In this document: positions 7,372-15,353 of the stretch, one piece after another
Position numbering within the stretch: position 1 is the first letter of the stretch
Layout: every line of letters begins with the position of its first letter
NCBI RefSeq assembly: GCF_014596085.1
Contig: NZ_JACCJY010000026.1
Location: forward strand, 1 to 64,000
Direction of reading: 5' to 3'
From: Azospirillum tabaci
GTDB lineage: Bacteria > Pseudomonadota > Alphaproteobacteria > Azospirillales > Azospirillaceae
Length of the DNA stretch: 64,000 nucleotides
Notes under the pieces: model-generated
Told to the model about the DNA's origin: nothing
The model's database searches: none
The model's input: only the letters and a program-made list of their open reading frames with translations
Program-made: the position numbers and the translations under genes

Positions 7372-8163
7372 ATGCCGTTCACAGCCAAAGAAAACTTTCG
7401 GATGAGCGGGATGCTGACGGTTCCCCTGACACTCGGACTCGGCCTTGCGGCATTGGTGACCTCGTTCCTGTCGGGCCTGTTCGGCATGGCCGGCGGCATG
7501 GTCCTGATGGGGCTGCTGCTGGTTCTGCTGCCGGTGTCCTCCGCCATGCTGTTGCACGGGATCACGCAGATGACCGCCAACGGCTGGCGGGCGTGGCTGT
7601 GGCGGCGGCACGTGCAATGGGGGATCGTGGCCCAGTTCCTGTTGGGCGGGGCGGTGGCGGTCGCCGTCTTCACCCTGATCCGCTATGTGCCCGGCAAGGC
7701 GGAGTCGCTGATCGTGCTGGGGCTGTCGCCCTTCATGGCGATGGCGGTTCCGTCGCACTGGTCGCCGAACGTGTCGCGGCGCGGCCACAGCACATTGGCC
7801 GGCGTCCTGTGCATGGGCGTGCAACTGATCGCCGGCATCTCGGGGCCGCTGCTCGACGTCTTCTTCGTGAAGTCCAGCCTGCCGCGGCAGAGCGTCGTCG
7901 CGACCAAGGCGACGATGCAGGTCTTCGGCCACCTGTTCAAGACGGTCTATTTCGGCTCCCTCGTCGCGGCGTCGGAGGCGGAGGCGCTGGACGTCACGGT
8001 GACGCTCGTCTGCATCGGCATGGCCGTTCTGGGCACCAACCTGTCGCGCCGCGTGCTCGACGCCATGAGCGACGCCCAGTTCCGCACCTGGAGCCAGCGT
8101 CTGGTCGCCCTGACCGGCACCATCTATCTCGGCCAGGGGCTGTTCCTGCTGGTGGTGGGGTAG
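7372..8163 (+). CDS. TSUP-family membrane permease (TauE/SafE type)
   Basis: A protein of about 263 residues with 7-8 hydrophobic segments in a two-repeat arrangement (SGLFGMAGGMVLMGLLL in the first half, AGISGPLLDVFFV in the second). TSUP proteins move sulfite, sulfoacetate or other organosulfur or carboxylate anions. The ATG at 7372 follows CAGGGG; an alternative ATG is at 7402, just before the first membrane span. It is divergent from the LysR gene. The substrate is not predictable from sequence. Confidence 0.82.
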   Translation: MPFTAKENFRMSGMLTVPLTLGLGLAALVTSFLSGLFGMAGGMVLMGLLLVLLPVSSAMLLHGITQMTANGWRAWLWRRHVQWGIVAQFLLGGAVAVAVFTLIRYVPGKAESLIVLGLSPFMAMAVPSHWSPNVSRRGHSTLAGVLCMGVQLIAGISGPLLDVFFVKSSLPRQSVVATKATMQVFGHLFKTVYFGSLVAASEAEALDVTVTLVCIGMAVLGTNLSRRVLDAMSDAQFRTWSQRLVALTGTIYLGQGLFLLVVG

Positions 8164-8180
8164 GTTCGGGGGGTATTGCC

Positions 8181-8280
8181 CCCACCCCGGCCCTCCCCCG
8201 CTGACGCAGGGGAGGGAGATTTTGGCAAAGCGGCGGCAGTTCCCTCCCCTGCGAAGCGGGGGAGGGTTAGGGAGGGGGCA
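8181..8280. repeat. Dispersed intergenic palindromic element (copy 3)
   Basis: GGCCCTCCCCCGCTGACGCAGGGGAGGG followed by CCCTCCCCTGCGAAGCGGGGGAGGG, each half a hairpin and the whole also self-complementary. It follows the TSUP gene. The first half is nearly identical to the element at 31971-32010. Confidence 0.75.
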
Positions 8281-8383
8281 AGGCTGCCTCCTCCCCATCA
8301 CCCCGGCGGGGGGAAAACCGCCGAAGACCGGTCTCCGCCTCTTCCGGGTGGAGCGCCGAAATTTTGCGTGCCCGGACGGTGGC

Positions 8384-8417
8384 TGACAGGTTCATGACAG
8401 GTTCGCCTGTTAAACAG
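8384..8417 (+). promoter_or_regulatory. Repeated and palindromic motifs upstream of the TCT operon
   Basis: TGACAGGTTC occurs twice in a row (8384-8393 and 8395-8404, 11-base period, one helical turn), followed by the palindrome CTGTTAAACAG (8407-8417). Direct repeats one turn apart are typical of OmpR-type response regulator sites, so this is a candidate target of the TctD-like regulator at 14.7 kb. The rest of 8287-8674 holds no convincing gene; an Ala/Thr-rich 55-codon frame at 8454-8621 is not credible enough to call. Confidence 0.45.
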
Positions 8418-8674
8418 TTTGAACAACCAACCACCGTTCCCGGAAACTCCACCATGGCGACCGAATCCGCAGCCAGGACGTCGGCGAAAACCACGGCGAA
8501 GACCGCATCGGCGGACGAGCGGACCCCGCTCTTTTATGGCGCCGCCTGCGGCGCGGGGGCCGGCGGCTCCGTCCTCCTCTACGAGGTGCGTCCGCAGCGC
8601 CCCACCGCCAAGGCACCGTAAGGCGCGCCAAGCGCCATCCTAGAAAAACAAAAAGTCCATTCGGAGGAAACACC

Positions 8675-9646
8675 ATGAGCCTCGGCAACCCCGCCAAGGG
8701 GATGCTGGCGGCGGCCGTGCTGGCCGCTGCCGCCCTCTTCGCCGTTCCCGCGTCCGCGGAGATCAAGAACCTGGAGATCATCGCCCCCGCCAACGCCGGC
8801 GGCGGCTATGACCAGCACGCGCGCGCCATGCAGCAGGTCCTGCAGGACCACAAGCTGGCCTCCAGCGTCCAGGTGGTCAACATTCCGGGAGCCGGCGGCA
8901 CCATCGGCCTCAGCCAGTTCGTCACCGCCAAGAAGCGCAACCCCGGCCTGATGATCTCCGGGCTCGGCATGATCGGGGCGATCCTGATCAACAAGTCGCC
9001 GGTGTCGCTCGATCAGGTGACCCCGCTGGCCCGCCTGACCGGCGAGTACCAGCCCATCGTCGTGGCCGCGGATTCGCCGCTGAAAACGCTCGACGACCTC
9101 GTCAAGAAGTTCAAGGCCGATCCGGGCTCCGTCTCCTGGGGCGGCTTCGCCGTCGGCAGCCCCGACCACATCCTCTACGGCCTGCTGGTCAAGGCGATCG
9201 GGGGCGACGTGTCCAAGATGAACTACATCGCCGCCGGAGCGGGCGGCGAGATGATGGCCTCGGTGCTCGGCGGCCACATCACCGTGGCGACCGGCGGCTA
9301 CAACGAGATGGCCTCGCAACTCCAGGCCGGAAAGCTGCGCGCGCTGGCGATCTCCGCCCCGCAGCGCATCCCCGGCATCGACGTCCCGACCTTCAAGGAG
9401 CAGGGCGTGGATGTCGAGCTGGTGAACTGGCGCGCCGTGATGGCGCCGGGGAACCTGAAGGCGTCGGAGAAGCAGGCCCTGGACGACGCGGTCGGCGCCA
9501 TGGTCCGCACCGACGAGTGGAAGCGCATCGCCGAGGAGCGCGGCTGGATCGACCTCTACCTGCCGTCCGACCGCTTCGCCGCCTTCGTGAAGGACGAGCG
9601 GACGCGGATCGAAGGCGTCCTGACCGAGTTGGGCCTCGTCAAGTGA
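8675..9646 (+). CDS. tctC: Tripartite tricarboxylate transporter binding protein TctC (copy 1)
   Basis: A 323-residue periplasmic solute-binding protein. A Sec signal peptide (residues 1-28, ending VPASA) precedes the TctC/BugD fold: [56 protein letters not shown]. The binding loops of this family grip carboxylates. Strong GGAGGAAA ribosome site. It is the first gene of the tctC-tctC-tctB-tctA operon and closely resembles the next gene (an evident tandem duplicate). A GC hairpin follows the stop. Confidence 0.93.
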   Translation: MSLGNPAKGMLAAAVLAAAALFAVPASAEIKNLEIIAPANAGGGYDQHARAMQQVLQDHKLASSVQVVNIPGAGGTIGLSQFVTAKKRNPGLMISGLGMIGAILINKSPVSLDQVTPLARLTGEYQPIVVAADSPLKTLDDLVKKFKADPGSVSWGGFAVGSPDHILYGLLVKAIGGDVSKMNYIAAGAGGEMMASVLGGHITVATGGYNEMASQLQAGKLRALAISAPQRIPGIDVPTFKEQGVDVELVNWRAVMAPGNLKASEKQALDDAVGAMVRTDEWKRIAEERGWIDLYLPSDRFAAFVKDERTRIEGVLTELGLVK

Positions 9647-9652
9647 CCGGAC

Positions 9653-9672
9653 CCCGGCGGTGGCCCGCCGGG
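9653..9672 (+). other. mRNA hairpin after the first tctC
   Basis: CCCGGCGG-TGGC-CCGCCGGG forms a perfect 8-base-pair stem directly after the tctC stop, with no T-run. Such structures commonly protect upstream binding-protein mRNA from 3' decay. The second tctC is followed by an analogous hairpin. Confidence 0.55.
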
Positions 9673-9714
9673 AGCAAAGCATCAAAACAAAACACACGCA
9701 TGGAGCGAAGCGTC

Positions 9715-10692
9715 ATGACCATCCGCATGCCGGGCGCCGTGAAGGGCGTCCTGACCGCCGCGGTTCTCGCCACGGCCTCCCTCGCCGCCACCCCGTCGCT
9801 GGCCGAGATCAAGGGACTGGAGATCATCGCCCCGGCGAGCCCCGGCGGCGGCTGGGACCAGCACGCCCGCACCCTCCAGCAGGTTCTCCAGGACCAGAAG
9901 CTGGCTTCCAACATCCAGGTTGTGAACATCCCCGGCGCCGGCGGCACGGTCGGCCTCGCCCAGTTCGTCACCGCCAAGAAGCGCACGCCGACGGTGCTGG
10001 TCGGCGGCCAGATCATGCTGGGCGCCATCGTCACCAACAAGTCGGCGGTGACGCTCGACCAGGTGACCCCGCTGGCCCGGCTGACCGGTGAATACACGGC
10101 CATCGTCGTTCCCCCGGATTCGCCCATCAAGACCTTCGGCGACCTGATCCAGAAGTTCAAGGCGGACCCCGGCTCGGTCTCCTGGGGCGGTGGCTCGGCG
10201 GGCGGCAGCGACCAGATCCTGGCCGGCCTGATCGCCAAGTCGGTCGGCGTCGATCCGAACAAGGTCAACTACGTCGCCACCGCGGGCGGCGGCGAGCTGC
10301 TGGCCTCCGCGCTCGGCGGCCATGTCACGCTCGGCATGGGCGGCTACAGCGAGTTCGCCCCGCAGTTCCAGGCGGGCAAGCTGCGCGCCATCGCCGTCTC
10401 CGCCCCGCAGCGCCTGCCGGGCTCCGACACGCCGACCATGAAGGAGCAGGGCGTCGACCTGGAGTTCGTCAACTGGCGCGGCGTCTTCGCCCAGTCCTCC
10501 GCCAAGCCGGCGGAGCTGAAGGAACTCCAGGAGGCCGTCGCCAAGGCCGTCGCCAGCGACGAGTGGAAGCAGGCCGTGAAGCAGCGCGGCTGGATCGACC
10601 TCTACCAGCCCTCCGCCGAGTTTGCCTCCTTCCTGAAGCAGGAGCGCGCGCAGATCGAGGGCACGCTGAAGGACATCGGTCTGGTGAAGTAA
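9715..10692 (+). CDS. tctC: Tripartite tricarboxylate transporter binding protein TctC (copy 2)
   Basis: A 325-residue periplasmic binding protein with a signal peptide ending around [10 protein letters not shown] and the same blocks as copy 1 ([58 protein letters not shown]). The two copies are highly similar over their length but differ in ligand-loop positions (for example [30 protein letters not shown]), so ligand range may differ. ATG 9715 has GGAGCGAAG upstream; an in-frame ATG at 9700 is possible. Both binding proteins would serve the single TctBA membrane unit. Confidence 0.93.
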   Translation: MTIRMPGAVKGVLTAAVLATASLAATPSLAEIKGLEIIAPASPGGGWDQHARTLQQVLQDQKLASNIQVVNIPGAGGTVGLAQFVTAKKRTPTVLVGGQIMLGAIVTNKSAVTLDQVTPLARLTGEYTAIVVPPDSPIKTFGDLIQKFKADPGSVSWGGGSAGGSDQILAGLIAKSVGVDPNKVNYVATAGGGELLASALGGHVTLGMGGYSEFAPQFQAGKLRAIAVSAPQRLPGSDTPTMKEQGVDLEFVNWRGVFAQSSAKPAELKELQEAVAKAVASDEWKQAVKQRGWIDLYQPSAEFASFLKQERAQIEGTLKDIGLVK

Positions 10693-10703
10693 GGACCGAA
10701 CAT

Positions 10704-10728
10704 GGTGGGCGCGGTCGCCGCGCCCACC
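10704..10728 (+). other. mRNA hairpin after the second tctC
   Basis: GGTGGGCGCGG-TCG-CCGCGCCCACC is an 11-base-pair perfect stem between tctC copy 2 and tctB. No T-run follows on the plus strand, so it is more likely an RNA-stability or attenuating structure than a full terminator. Confidence 0.6.
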
Positions 10729-10761
10729 GGTCCGCAAAAAACAGTCTGGGAGGATGAAGCG

Positions 10762-11250
10762 ATGACCACCGGTCGGAGCATGCGCGCCGGAGAGGCGGTG
10801 CTGGGCGGCGGGCTGATCGCCCTTGGGGGCTTGATCGCGGTCGAGACCATGCTGACCCCGAGCGTCGGCCGGGCGGTGGTCGGCCCCGCCCTGTTCCCCT
10901 ACCTGATCTCGGGCGGCCTCGTCCTGGTCGGCCTGTCCCTGCTGCGCGAGGCCTTCGCCGGAGCCGTCGCCCACGCCGAAGGGCTGGAACTGGACCTCTG
11001 GGCGGTGGCGCTGGTCGCGGCGGGGCTGGCCGTCCAGTTCCTGCTGCTCGACACGCTGGGCTGGATACCCTCCACCACCATCCTCTTCGCCGCGGTCTCC
11101 CGCGCCTTCGGCGGCCGGCGGCTCCTGGTCAATCTGGCCATCGGACTGGCGCTCGCCGCCTTCACCTTCGTGGCCTTCAATTACGGGCTCGGCCTGAACC
11201 TGCCCGAGGGCAGCATCGTCGAACGGCTCACGTCCCCCGACGCCGAGTAG
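10762..11250 (+). CDS. tctB: Tripartite tricarboxylate transporter small membrane subunit TctB
   Basis: A 162-residue inner-membrane protein with four predicted spans (about 10-30, 40-62, 80-102 and 105-150 including the split last pair). The TctB signature [19 protein letters not shown] is present. It pairs with TctA to form the transporter core. ATG 10762 has GGGAGGATGAAG upstream; an upstream in-frame start at 10702 would fall in the hairpin. A 13-base tandem array separates it from tctA. Confidence 0.88.
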   Translation: MTTGRSMRAGEAVLGGGLIALGGLIAVETMLTPSVGRAVVGPALFPYLISGGLVLVGLSLLREAFAGAVAHAEGLELDLWAVALVAAGLAVQFLLLDTLGWIPSTTILFAAVSRAFGGRRLLVNLAIGLALAAFTFVAFNYGLGLNLPEGSIVERLTSPDAE

Positions 11251-11268
11251 GAACGCCGGACAAGCCCT

Positions 11269-11328
11269 GCTGCGGGCCCCTGCTTCGGGCCCCCGCTTCG
11301 GGCCCCCGCTTCGGGCCCCCGCTTCGGG
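11269..11328. repeat. Tandem array of a 13-base unit between tctB and tctA
   Basis: GCTTCGGGCCCCC is repeated head to tail: a variant unit GCTGCGGGCCCCT (11269-11281), three exact units (11282-11320) and a partial unit (11321-11328) that runs into the tctA ribosome site. Each unit contains the self-complementary GGGCCC, so the RNA can fold several ways just ahead of tctA. Confidence 0.85.
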
Positions 11329-11342
11329 AAGGAAACTGCACT

Positions 11343-12875
11343 ATGGACACCCTTGCCGCCCTGGGCCACGGCTTCCTCGTGGCGCTGACGCCCTACAACC
11401 TGCTGTGGTCGGCGATCGGCGTGACGGTTGGCACCGCGGTCGGCGTGCTGCCCGGCATCGGCCCGGCGCTGACCGTGGCGCTGCTGCTGCCGGTCACCTA
11501 CGGGCTGGAGCCGACCTCCGCTTTCATTATGTTCGCCGGCATCTATTACGGCGCGATGTACGGCGGCTCCACCACTTCGATCCTTCTGAACGCGCCGGGC
11601 GAGTCCGGCAGCATCGTCACCGCCATCGACGGCCACGCCATGGCCCGCCAAGGCCGCGGCGCCCAGGCGCTGGCGACCGCCGCCATCGGCTCCTTCATCG
11701 CCGGCACCATCGCCACCGCGGCGCTGACCTTCGTCGCCCCGCTGATGGTCAAGCTGGCCCTGCTGTTCGGCCCGGCCGAGTATTTCGCGCTGATGGTGCT
11801 GGCCCTGACCACCGTCACCGCGGTGCTGGGAAGCTCGCTGGCGCGCGGTCTGGCCAGCCTGTTCCTAGGGCTGGCGCTGGGTCTGGTCGGCATCGACATG
11901 CAGACCGGTCAGGCGCGGCTGGCCTTCGGCGTGCCCGAGCTGCTCGACGGCATCGACACGGTGGTCGTCGCGGTCGGCCTGTTCGCGGTGGGCGAGACGC
12001 TCTACGTCGCCTCCCGCCACCGCTTCGAGACGGAGGAGATCTACGCGCTCAAGGGCTCCAAATGGATGAGCCGAGAGGACTGGGGGCGCTCGTGGAAGCC
12101 ATGGCTGCGCGGCACGTTGCTCGGCTTCCCCATCGGCACCCTGCCGGCGGGCGGCAGCGAGATCCCGACCTTCCTGTCCTATCTGGTCGAGAAGCGTCTG
12201 GCGAAGAAGCCGGAGGAGTTCGGCAAGGGCGCCATCGAGGCCGTCGCCGGTCCGGAGGCCGCCAACAACGCGTCGGCCGCCGGCGTGCTCGCCCCGCTGC
12301 TGTCGCTCGGCCTGCCGACCTCGGCGACCGCCGCCATCATGCTGGCCGCCTTCCAGCAATACGGCCTGCAGCCCGGCCCGACGCTGTTCGACAACAACCC
12401 CGAATTGGTCTGGGGCATGATCGCCAGCCTCTACATCGGCAACGTGCTCCTGCTGGTGCTGAACCTGCCGCTGGTCGGCTTCTGGGTCAAGCTGCTGCTG
12501 ATCCCGCGGCCCTGGCTGTACGCCGGCATCCTGGTCTTCTCGTCGCTCGGCGCCTACACGCTGAACAACAACGTCATCGATCTGGTCATCCTGTGGGTGA
12601 TCGGCCTGCTCGGCTTCGGCATGCGCGTGCTGAACGTGCCGGTGGCGCCCTGCGTGGTCGGGCTGATCCTGGGACCGCTGGCCGAACAGCAGTTCCGCCG
12701 GGCGCTGGCGATCAGCCAGGGCGACCCGTCGGTCTTCCTGACGCACCCGATCTCGGCGGCCCTGCTGATCATCGCGGCCCTGCTGGTGATCGGCCCGATG
12801 ATCCTGCGCCACCGGAGCAACGGGGCGGGCAAGAACGACAGCGCCTCGCCATCCGGCACCCATCCCGCGACGTAA
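11343..12875 (+). CDS. tctA: Tripartite tricarboxylate transporter large membrane subunit TctA
   Basis: A 510-residue inner-membrane protein with about 12 spans. It carries the TctA hallmark [20 protein letters not shown] near residue 40 and the repeat partner block [20 protein letters not shown] near residue 320; [24 protein letters not shown] is also typical. TctA and TctB with a TctC protein form a proton- or sodium-coupled carboxylate importer. AAGGAAA lies upstream of ATG 11343. Last gene of the operon proper; terC follows closely. Confidence 0.95.
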   Translation: MDTLAALGHGFLVALTPYNLLWSAIGVTVGTAVGVLPGIGPALTVALLLPVTYGLEPTSAFIMFAGIYYGAMYGGSTTSILLNAPGESGSIVTAIDGHAMARQGRGAQALATAAIGSFIAGTIATAALTFVAPLMVKLALLFGPAEYFALMVLALTTVTAVLGSSLARGLASLFLGLALGLVGIDMQTGQARLAFGVPELLDGIDTVVVAVGLFAVGETLYVASRHRFETEEIYALKGSKWMSREDWGRSWKPWLRGTLLGFPIGTLPAGGSEIPTFLSYLVEKRLAKKPEEFGKGAIEAVAGPEAANNASAAGVLAPLLSLGLPTSATAAIMLAAFQQYGLQPGPTLFDNNPELVWGMIASLYIGNVLLLVLNLPLVGFWVKLLLIPRPWLYAGILVFSSLGAYTLNNNVIDLVILWVIGLLGFGMRVLNVPVAPCVVGLILGPLAEQQFRRALAISQGDPSVFLTHPISAALLIIAALLVIGPMILRHRSNGAGKNDSASPSGTHPAT

Positions 12876-12902
12876 GACCGCCCTCCTTCGAAGGACTTCT
12901 CC

Positions 12903-13574
12903 ATGGAAAGCGTCGATCTCTGGTCCCAGCTCGCCGCCTTGGGACAGGTCATCGCCATCGACCTCGTGCTGGCCGGCGACAACGCCATCGTGGTCGGCAT
13001 GGCCGCCGCCGCGGTGCCGCTGGCGCAGCGCCGCAAAGTGATCTTCTGGGGCATCGGCGCCGCCATTGCCCTGCGCATCTTCTTCGCCCTGATCACCACG
13101 CAGCTTCTCGCCATCATCGGGCTGACCCTGGCCGGCGGCGTGCTGCTGCTGTGGGTGTGCTGGAAGATGTTCCGCGAGCTGCGCTCCCACGGGACGGACG
13201 AAGTGGCGCCCGACGAGGCGATGGACGCCCCCGACACGCCGGTGGGCGTGTCCGGAAACGCCGCCGCCGGTGCTGCGGTGGGCGGCGTCACGGTGGGCGC
13301 GGCGATCTGGCAGATCGTTGTGGCGGACGTGTCGATGTCGCTCGACAACGTGCTGGCGGTGGCAGGCGCCGCCAAGGACCATCCAACCATCCTGGTGATC
13401 GGCCTGCTGCTGTCCGTCGTTCTGATGGGGGCGGCGGCCAACATGATCGCGCATGTCCTGCACAAGCACCGCTGGGTCGGCTGGGTCGGTCTCGTCATCA
13501 TCACCTATGTGGCGCTCGACATGATCTGGCGCGGCAGCAACGAAGTCCTGATGCACACCTCCTGGCTATCGTGA
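12903..13574 (+). CDS. TerC-family integral membrane protein
   Basis: A 223-residue membrane protein with two homologous halves, each carrying the acidic TerC motif: DLVLAGDNAIVVGMA (residue about 20) and DVSMSLDNVLAVAGA (about 145). Related proteins (YkoY, Alx, TerC) export manganese or act in metal loading of secreted proteins. A low-complexity acidic Pro-rich loop separates the halves. It lies 27 bases after tctA and 13 bases before a universal stress gene, so it may be read through from the TCT operon. Confidence 0.87.
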   Translation: MESVDLWSQLAALGQVIAIDLVLAGDNAIVVGMAAAAVPLAQRRKVIFWGIGAAIALRIFFALITTQLLAIIGLTLAGGVLLLWVCWKMFRELRSHGTDEVAPDEAMDAPDTPVGVSGNAAAGAAVGGVTVGAAIWQIVVADVSMSLDNVLAVAGAAKDHPTILVIGLLLSVVLMGAAANMIAHVLHKHRWVGWVGLVIITYVALDMIWRGSNEVLMHTSWLS

Positions 13575-13587
13575 CGGAGCGCTTCCG

Positions 13588-14466
13588 ATGATCAAGAAGG
13601 TTCTCGTTCCCCTGACCGGACGGCCGCTGGACCGCCGCGCCATCGCCACGGCCTTTCTGCTCGCCGACCGCTTCCGCGCCCATGTGGAGGGGTTGAACGT
13701 CATGCCGCAGGTCGAAATCCGCACCTCCGTGGAAAGCGCCGCGATCCCCAAGGCGCTGGTCGAGCAGCTCATCCGCATCGGGCAGGAGGATCAGGCGCGG
13801 GTGGTCGACTCCGCCCATGGCCTGTTCGAGGAGTTCCGCAGCCGCTTCGGCGCCGCGGAGGCGGACAGCCTGACCGGTGGGGGCGAGGACGCGGACGGCC
13901 TGTCCGCCTCCTGGCAGCAGGCGACCGGCCCGCTGGCCGAAACCCTGGCGGAGGAAGCCCGGCTCGCCGATCTGGTGGTGATCGCCCAGACCTCCGACGG
14001 GACCAACGCCATGGGACCGGCCATCGAGGCCACCCTGTTCGGCTCCGGCCGCCCGCTGCTGCTGGCGCCGGCGGCCGAACCGGCATCGGTCGGGTCCGCG
14101 GCGGCGGTGGCCTGGGACGGCGGGGCGGCGGCCTCGCGGGCGGTCGCGGCGGCGCTGCCGCTTCTGCAACGCGCCGGCAAGGCGGTCATCCTGTCGGCGG
14201 AGGTCGCCGACCCCGGGCGCGCCGCCGATCCCGACCGCCTGTCGGCCTATCTCGCGCTGCACGGCGTCGCGGCGTCGATCCGCAGGGTCGCGGCGTCGGG
14301 CCGCGCGGTCGGGCGGGCCTTGCAGGAGACGGCGGCGGAGGCCGGCTGCGACCTGCTGGTGATGGGCGCCTACGGCCACAGCCGCGTCCGTGAACGGGTG
14401 TGGGGCGGCGTGACGCTCGACGTGCTGCGCGAACCGCCCGCCATTCCCATCTTCATGGCGCACTGA
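13588..14466 (+). CDS. Universal stress protein, tandem UspA domains
   Basis: A 292-residue cytosolic protein with two Usp domains. The first (about 1-150) starts IKKVLVPLTGRPLDRRAIATA and is degenerate; the second (about 165-290) ends with the ATP-binding loop MGAYGHSRVRERVWGG and the typical C-terminal IPIFMAH. Usp proteins bind nucleotides and support stress survival. An ACGGAGC ribosome site overlaps the end of terC, pointing to co-transcription. Confidence 0.87.
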   Translation: MIKKVLVPLTGRPLDRRAIATAFLLADRFRAHVEGLNVMPQVEIRTSVESAAIPKALVEQLIRIGQEDQARVVDSAHGLFEEFRSRFGAAEADSLTGGGEDADGLSASWQQATGPLAETLAEEARLADLVVIAQTSDGTNAMGPAIEATLFGSGRPLLLAPAAEPASVGSAAAVAWDGGAAASRAVAAALPLLQRAGKAVILSAEVADPGRAADPDRLSAYLALHGVAASIRRVAASGRAVGRALQETAAEAGCDLLVMGAYGHSRVRERVWGGVTLDVLREPPAIPIFMAH

Positions 14467-14479
14467 TACACGGACTCAA

Positions 14480-14658
14480 TTCCCCTCGCCCCTCCGGGGA
14501 GAGGGTTGGGGTGAGGGGGTTGCGCATTTGCCGGACATCCGCCACGCGCATCCCCTCACCGGCCCTTCGGGCCACCCTCTCCCCGCCTTCGGCGGACCGA
14601 AGGTCCGCCTGTCGCGTCAGCGCACACTTCGTTTGCGCGGGAGCGGAGGGGAGAGGGC
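14480..14658. repeat. Dispersed intergenic palindromic element (copy 4)
   Basis: CCCCTCGCCCCTCCGGGGAGAGGG ... GGCCCTTCGGGCC ... CGCCTTCGGCGGACCGAAGGTCCGCC ... GGGGAGAGGG. It fills the gap before the response regulator gene. The internal GGCGGACCGAAG and GCGTCAGCGCA segments recur in the element at 54830, which makes these two the closest pair. Confidence 0.75.
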
Positions 14659-14678
14659 TATAAGGCCGGAGACAGACC

Positions 14679-15353
14679 ATGCGCATACTCGTCGTCGAGG
14701 ACACCGAGGATCTGGCCGACGCCATCGTCCACCGGCTGCGCAAGCTGGGCTACGCGGTGGACTGGGCACCGACCGGGGACGAGGCGGAGGAGCTGCTCCG
14801 CCAGGAGGCGTACCAGCTCGTCCTGCTCGACATCATGCTGCCGGGGGTGGACGGACAGACGCTGCTGAACCGCCTGCGCCAGCGCCGCGACGCTACGCCG
14901 GTCCTGGTGATGACCGCCCGCTCGCAGGTGAATGTGCGGGTCGATCTGCTCGACCTCGGGGCCGACGACTTCATCGTGAAGCCCTTCGACCTGCGGGAGC
15001 TGGAAGCCCGCTGCCGCGCCCTGCTGCGCCGCTCGCACGGGCTCGCCTCCTCGCGCACGCAATTCGGCAATCTGGTCTTCGACGCCGCGGCCAAGAAGGT
15101 GCTGGTCGATGGCCGCCCCGTCGATCTGGGCGGCCGTGAGTTCCGGCTTCTCGAGCTGTTCCTCAGCAACCTGAACACCGTCCTGTCCAAGGAGGACCTG
15201 ATGGACCGGCTGTTCAGCCTCGACCAGCCCACCGCGCTGAACGCCATCGAGTTGTATGTCTCCCGCCTCCGGCGCAAGCTGGAGGGCGCGTCGGTGGAGA
15301 TCCGGACGGTTCGGGGGCTGGGGTATGTGGCGGAAGTGTGTGCCGAAGGCTGA
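14679..15353 (+). CDS. tctD: TctD-like response regulator, OmpR family
   Basis: A 224-residue two-component regulator. The receiver domain (1-115) has acidic residues VVEDTED, the phospho-acceptor Asp in LLDIMLPGVDG (about residue 51), Thr in MTARS and Lys in VKPFD. The winged helix (130-220) includes GREFRLLELFLSNLN and the recognition helix NAIELYVSRLRRKLE. Same family as TctD, which controls tricarboxylate transport; the upstream TCT operon is the obvious target. It overlaps the kinase gene by tens of bases, giving translational coupling. Confidence 0.9.
   Translation: MRILVVEDTEDLADAIVHRLRKLGYAVDWAPTGDEAEELLRQEAYQLVLLDIMLPGVDGQTLLNRLRQRRDATPVLVMTARSQVNVRVDLLDLGADDFIVKPFDLRELEARCRALLRRSHGLASSRTQFGNLVFDAAAKKVLVDGRPVDLGGREFRLLELFLSNLNTVLSKEDLMDRLFSLDQPTALNAIELYVSRLRRKLEGASVEIRTVRGLGYVAEVCAEG

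Noticed and set aside
8454-8621. Small Ala/Thr-rich frame before tctC
   Set aside because: Composition is biased, there is no good ribosome site, and the region is better explained as regulatory DNA.
11269-11328. CRISPR-like array
   Set aside because: The 13-base units are contiguous with no spacers and there are no cas genes; it is a plain tandem repeat.
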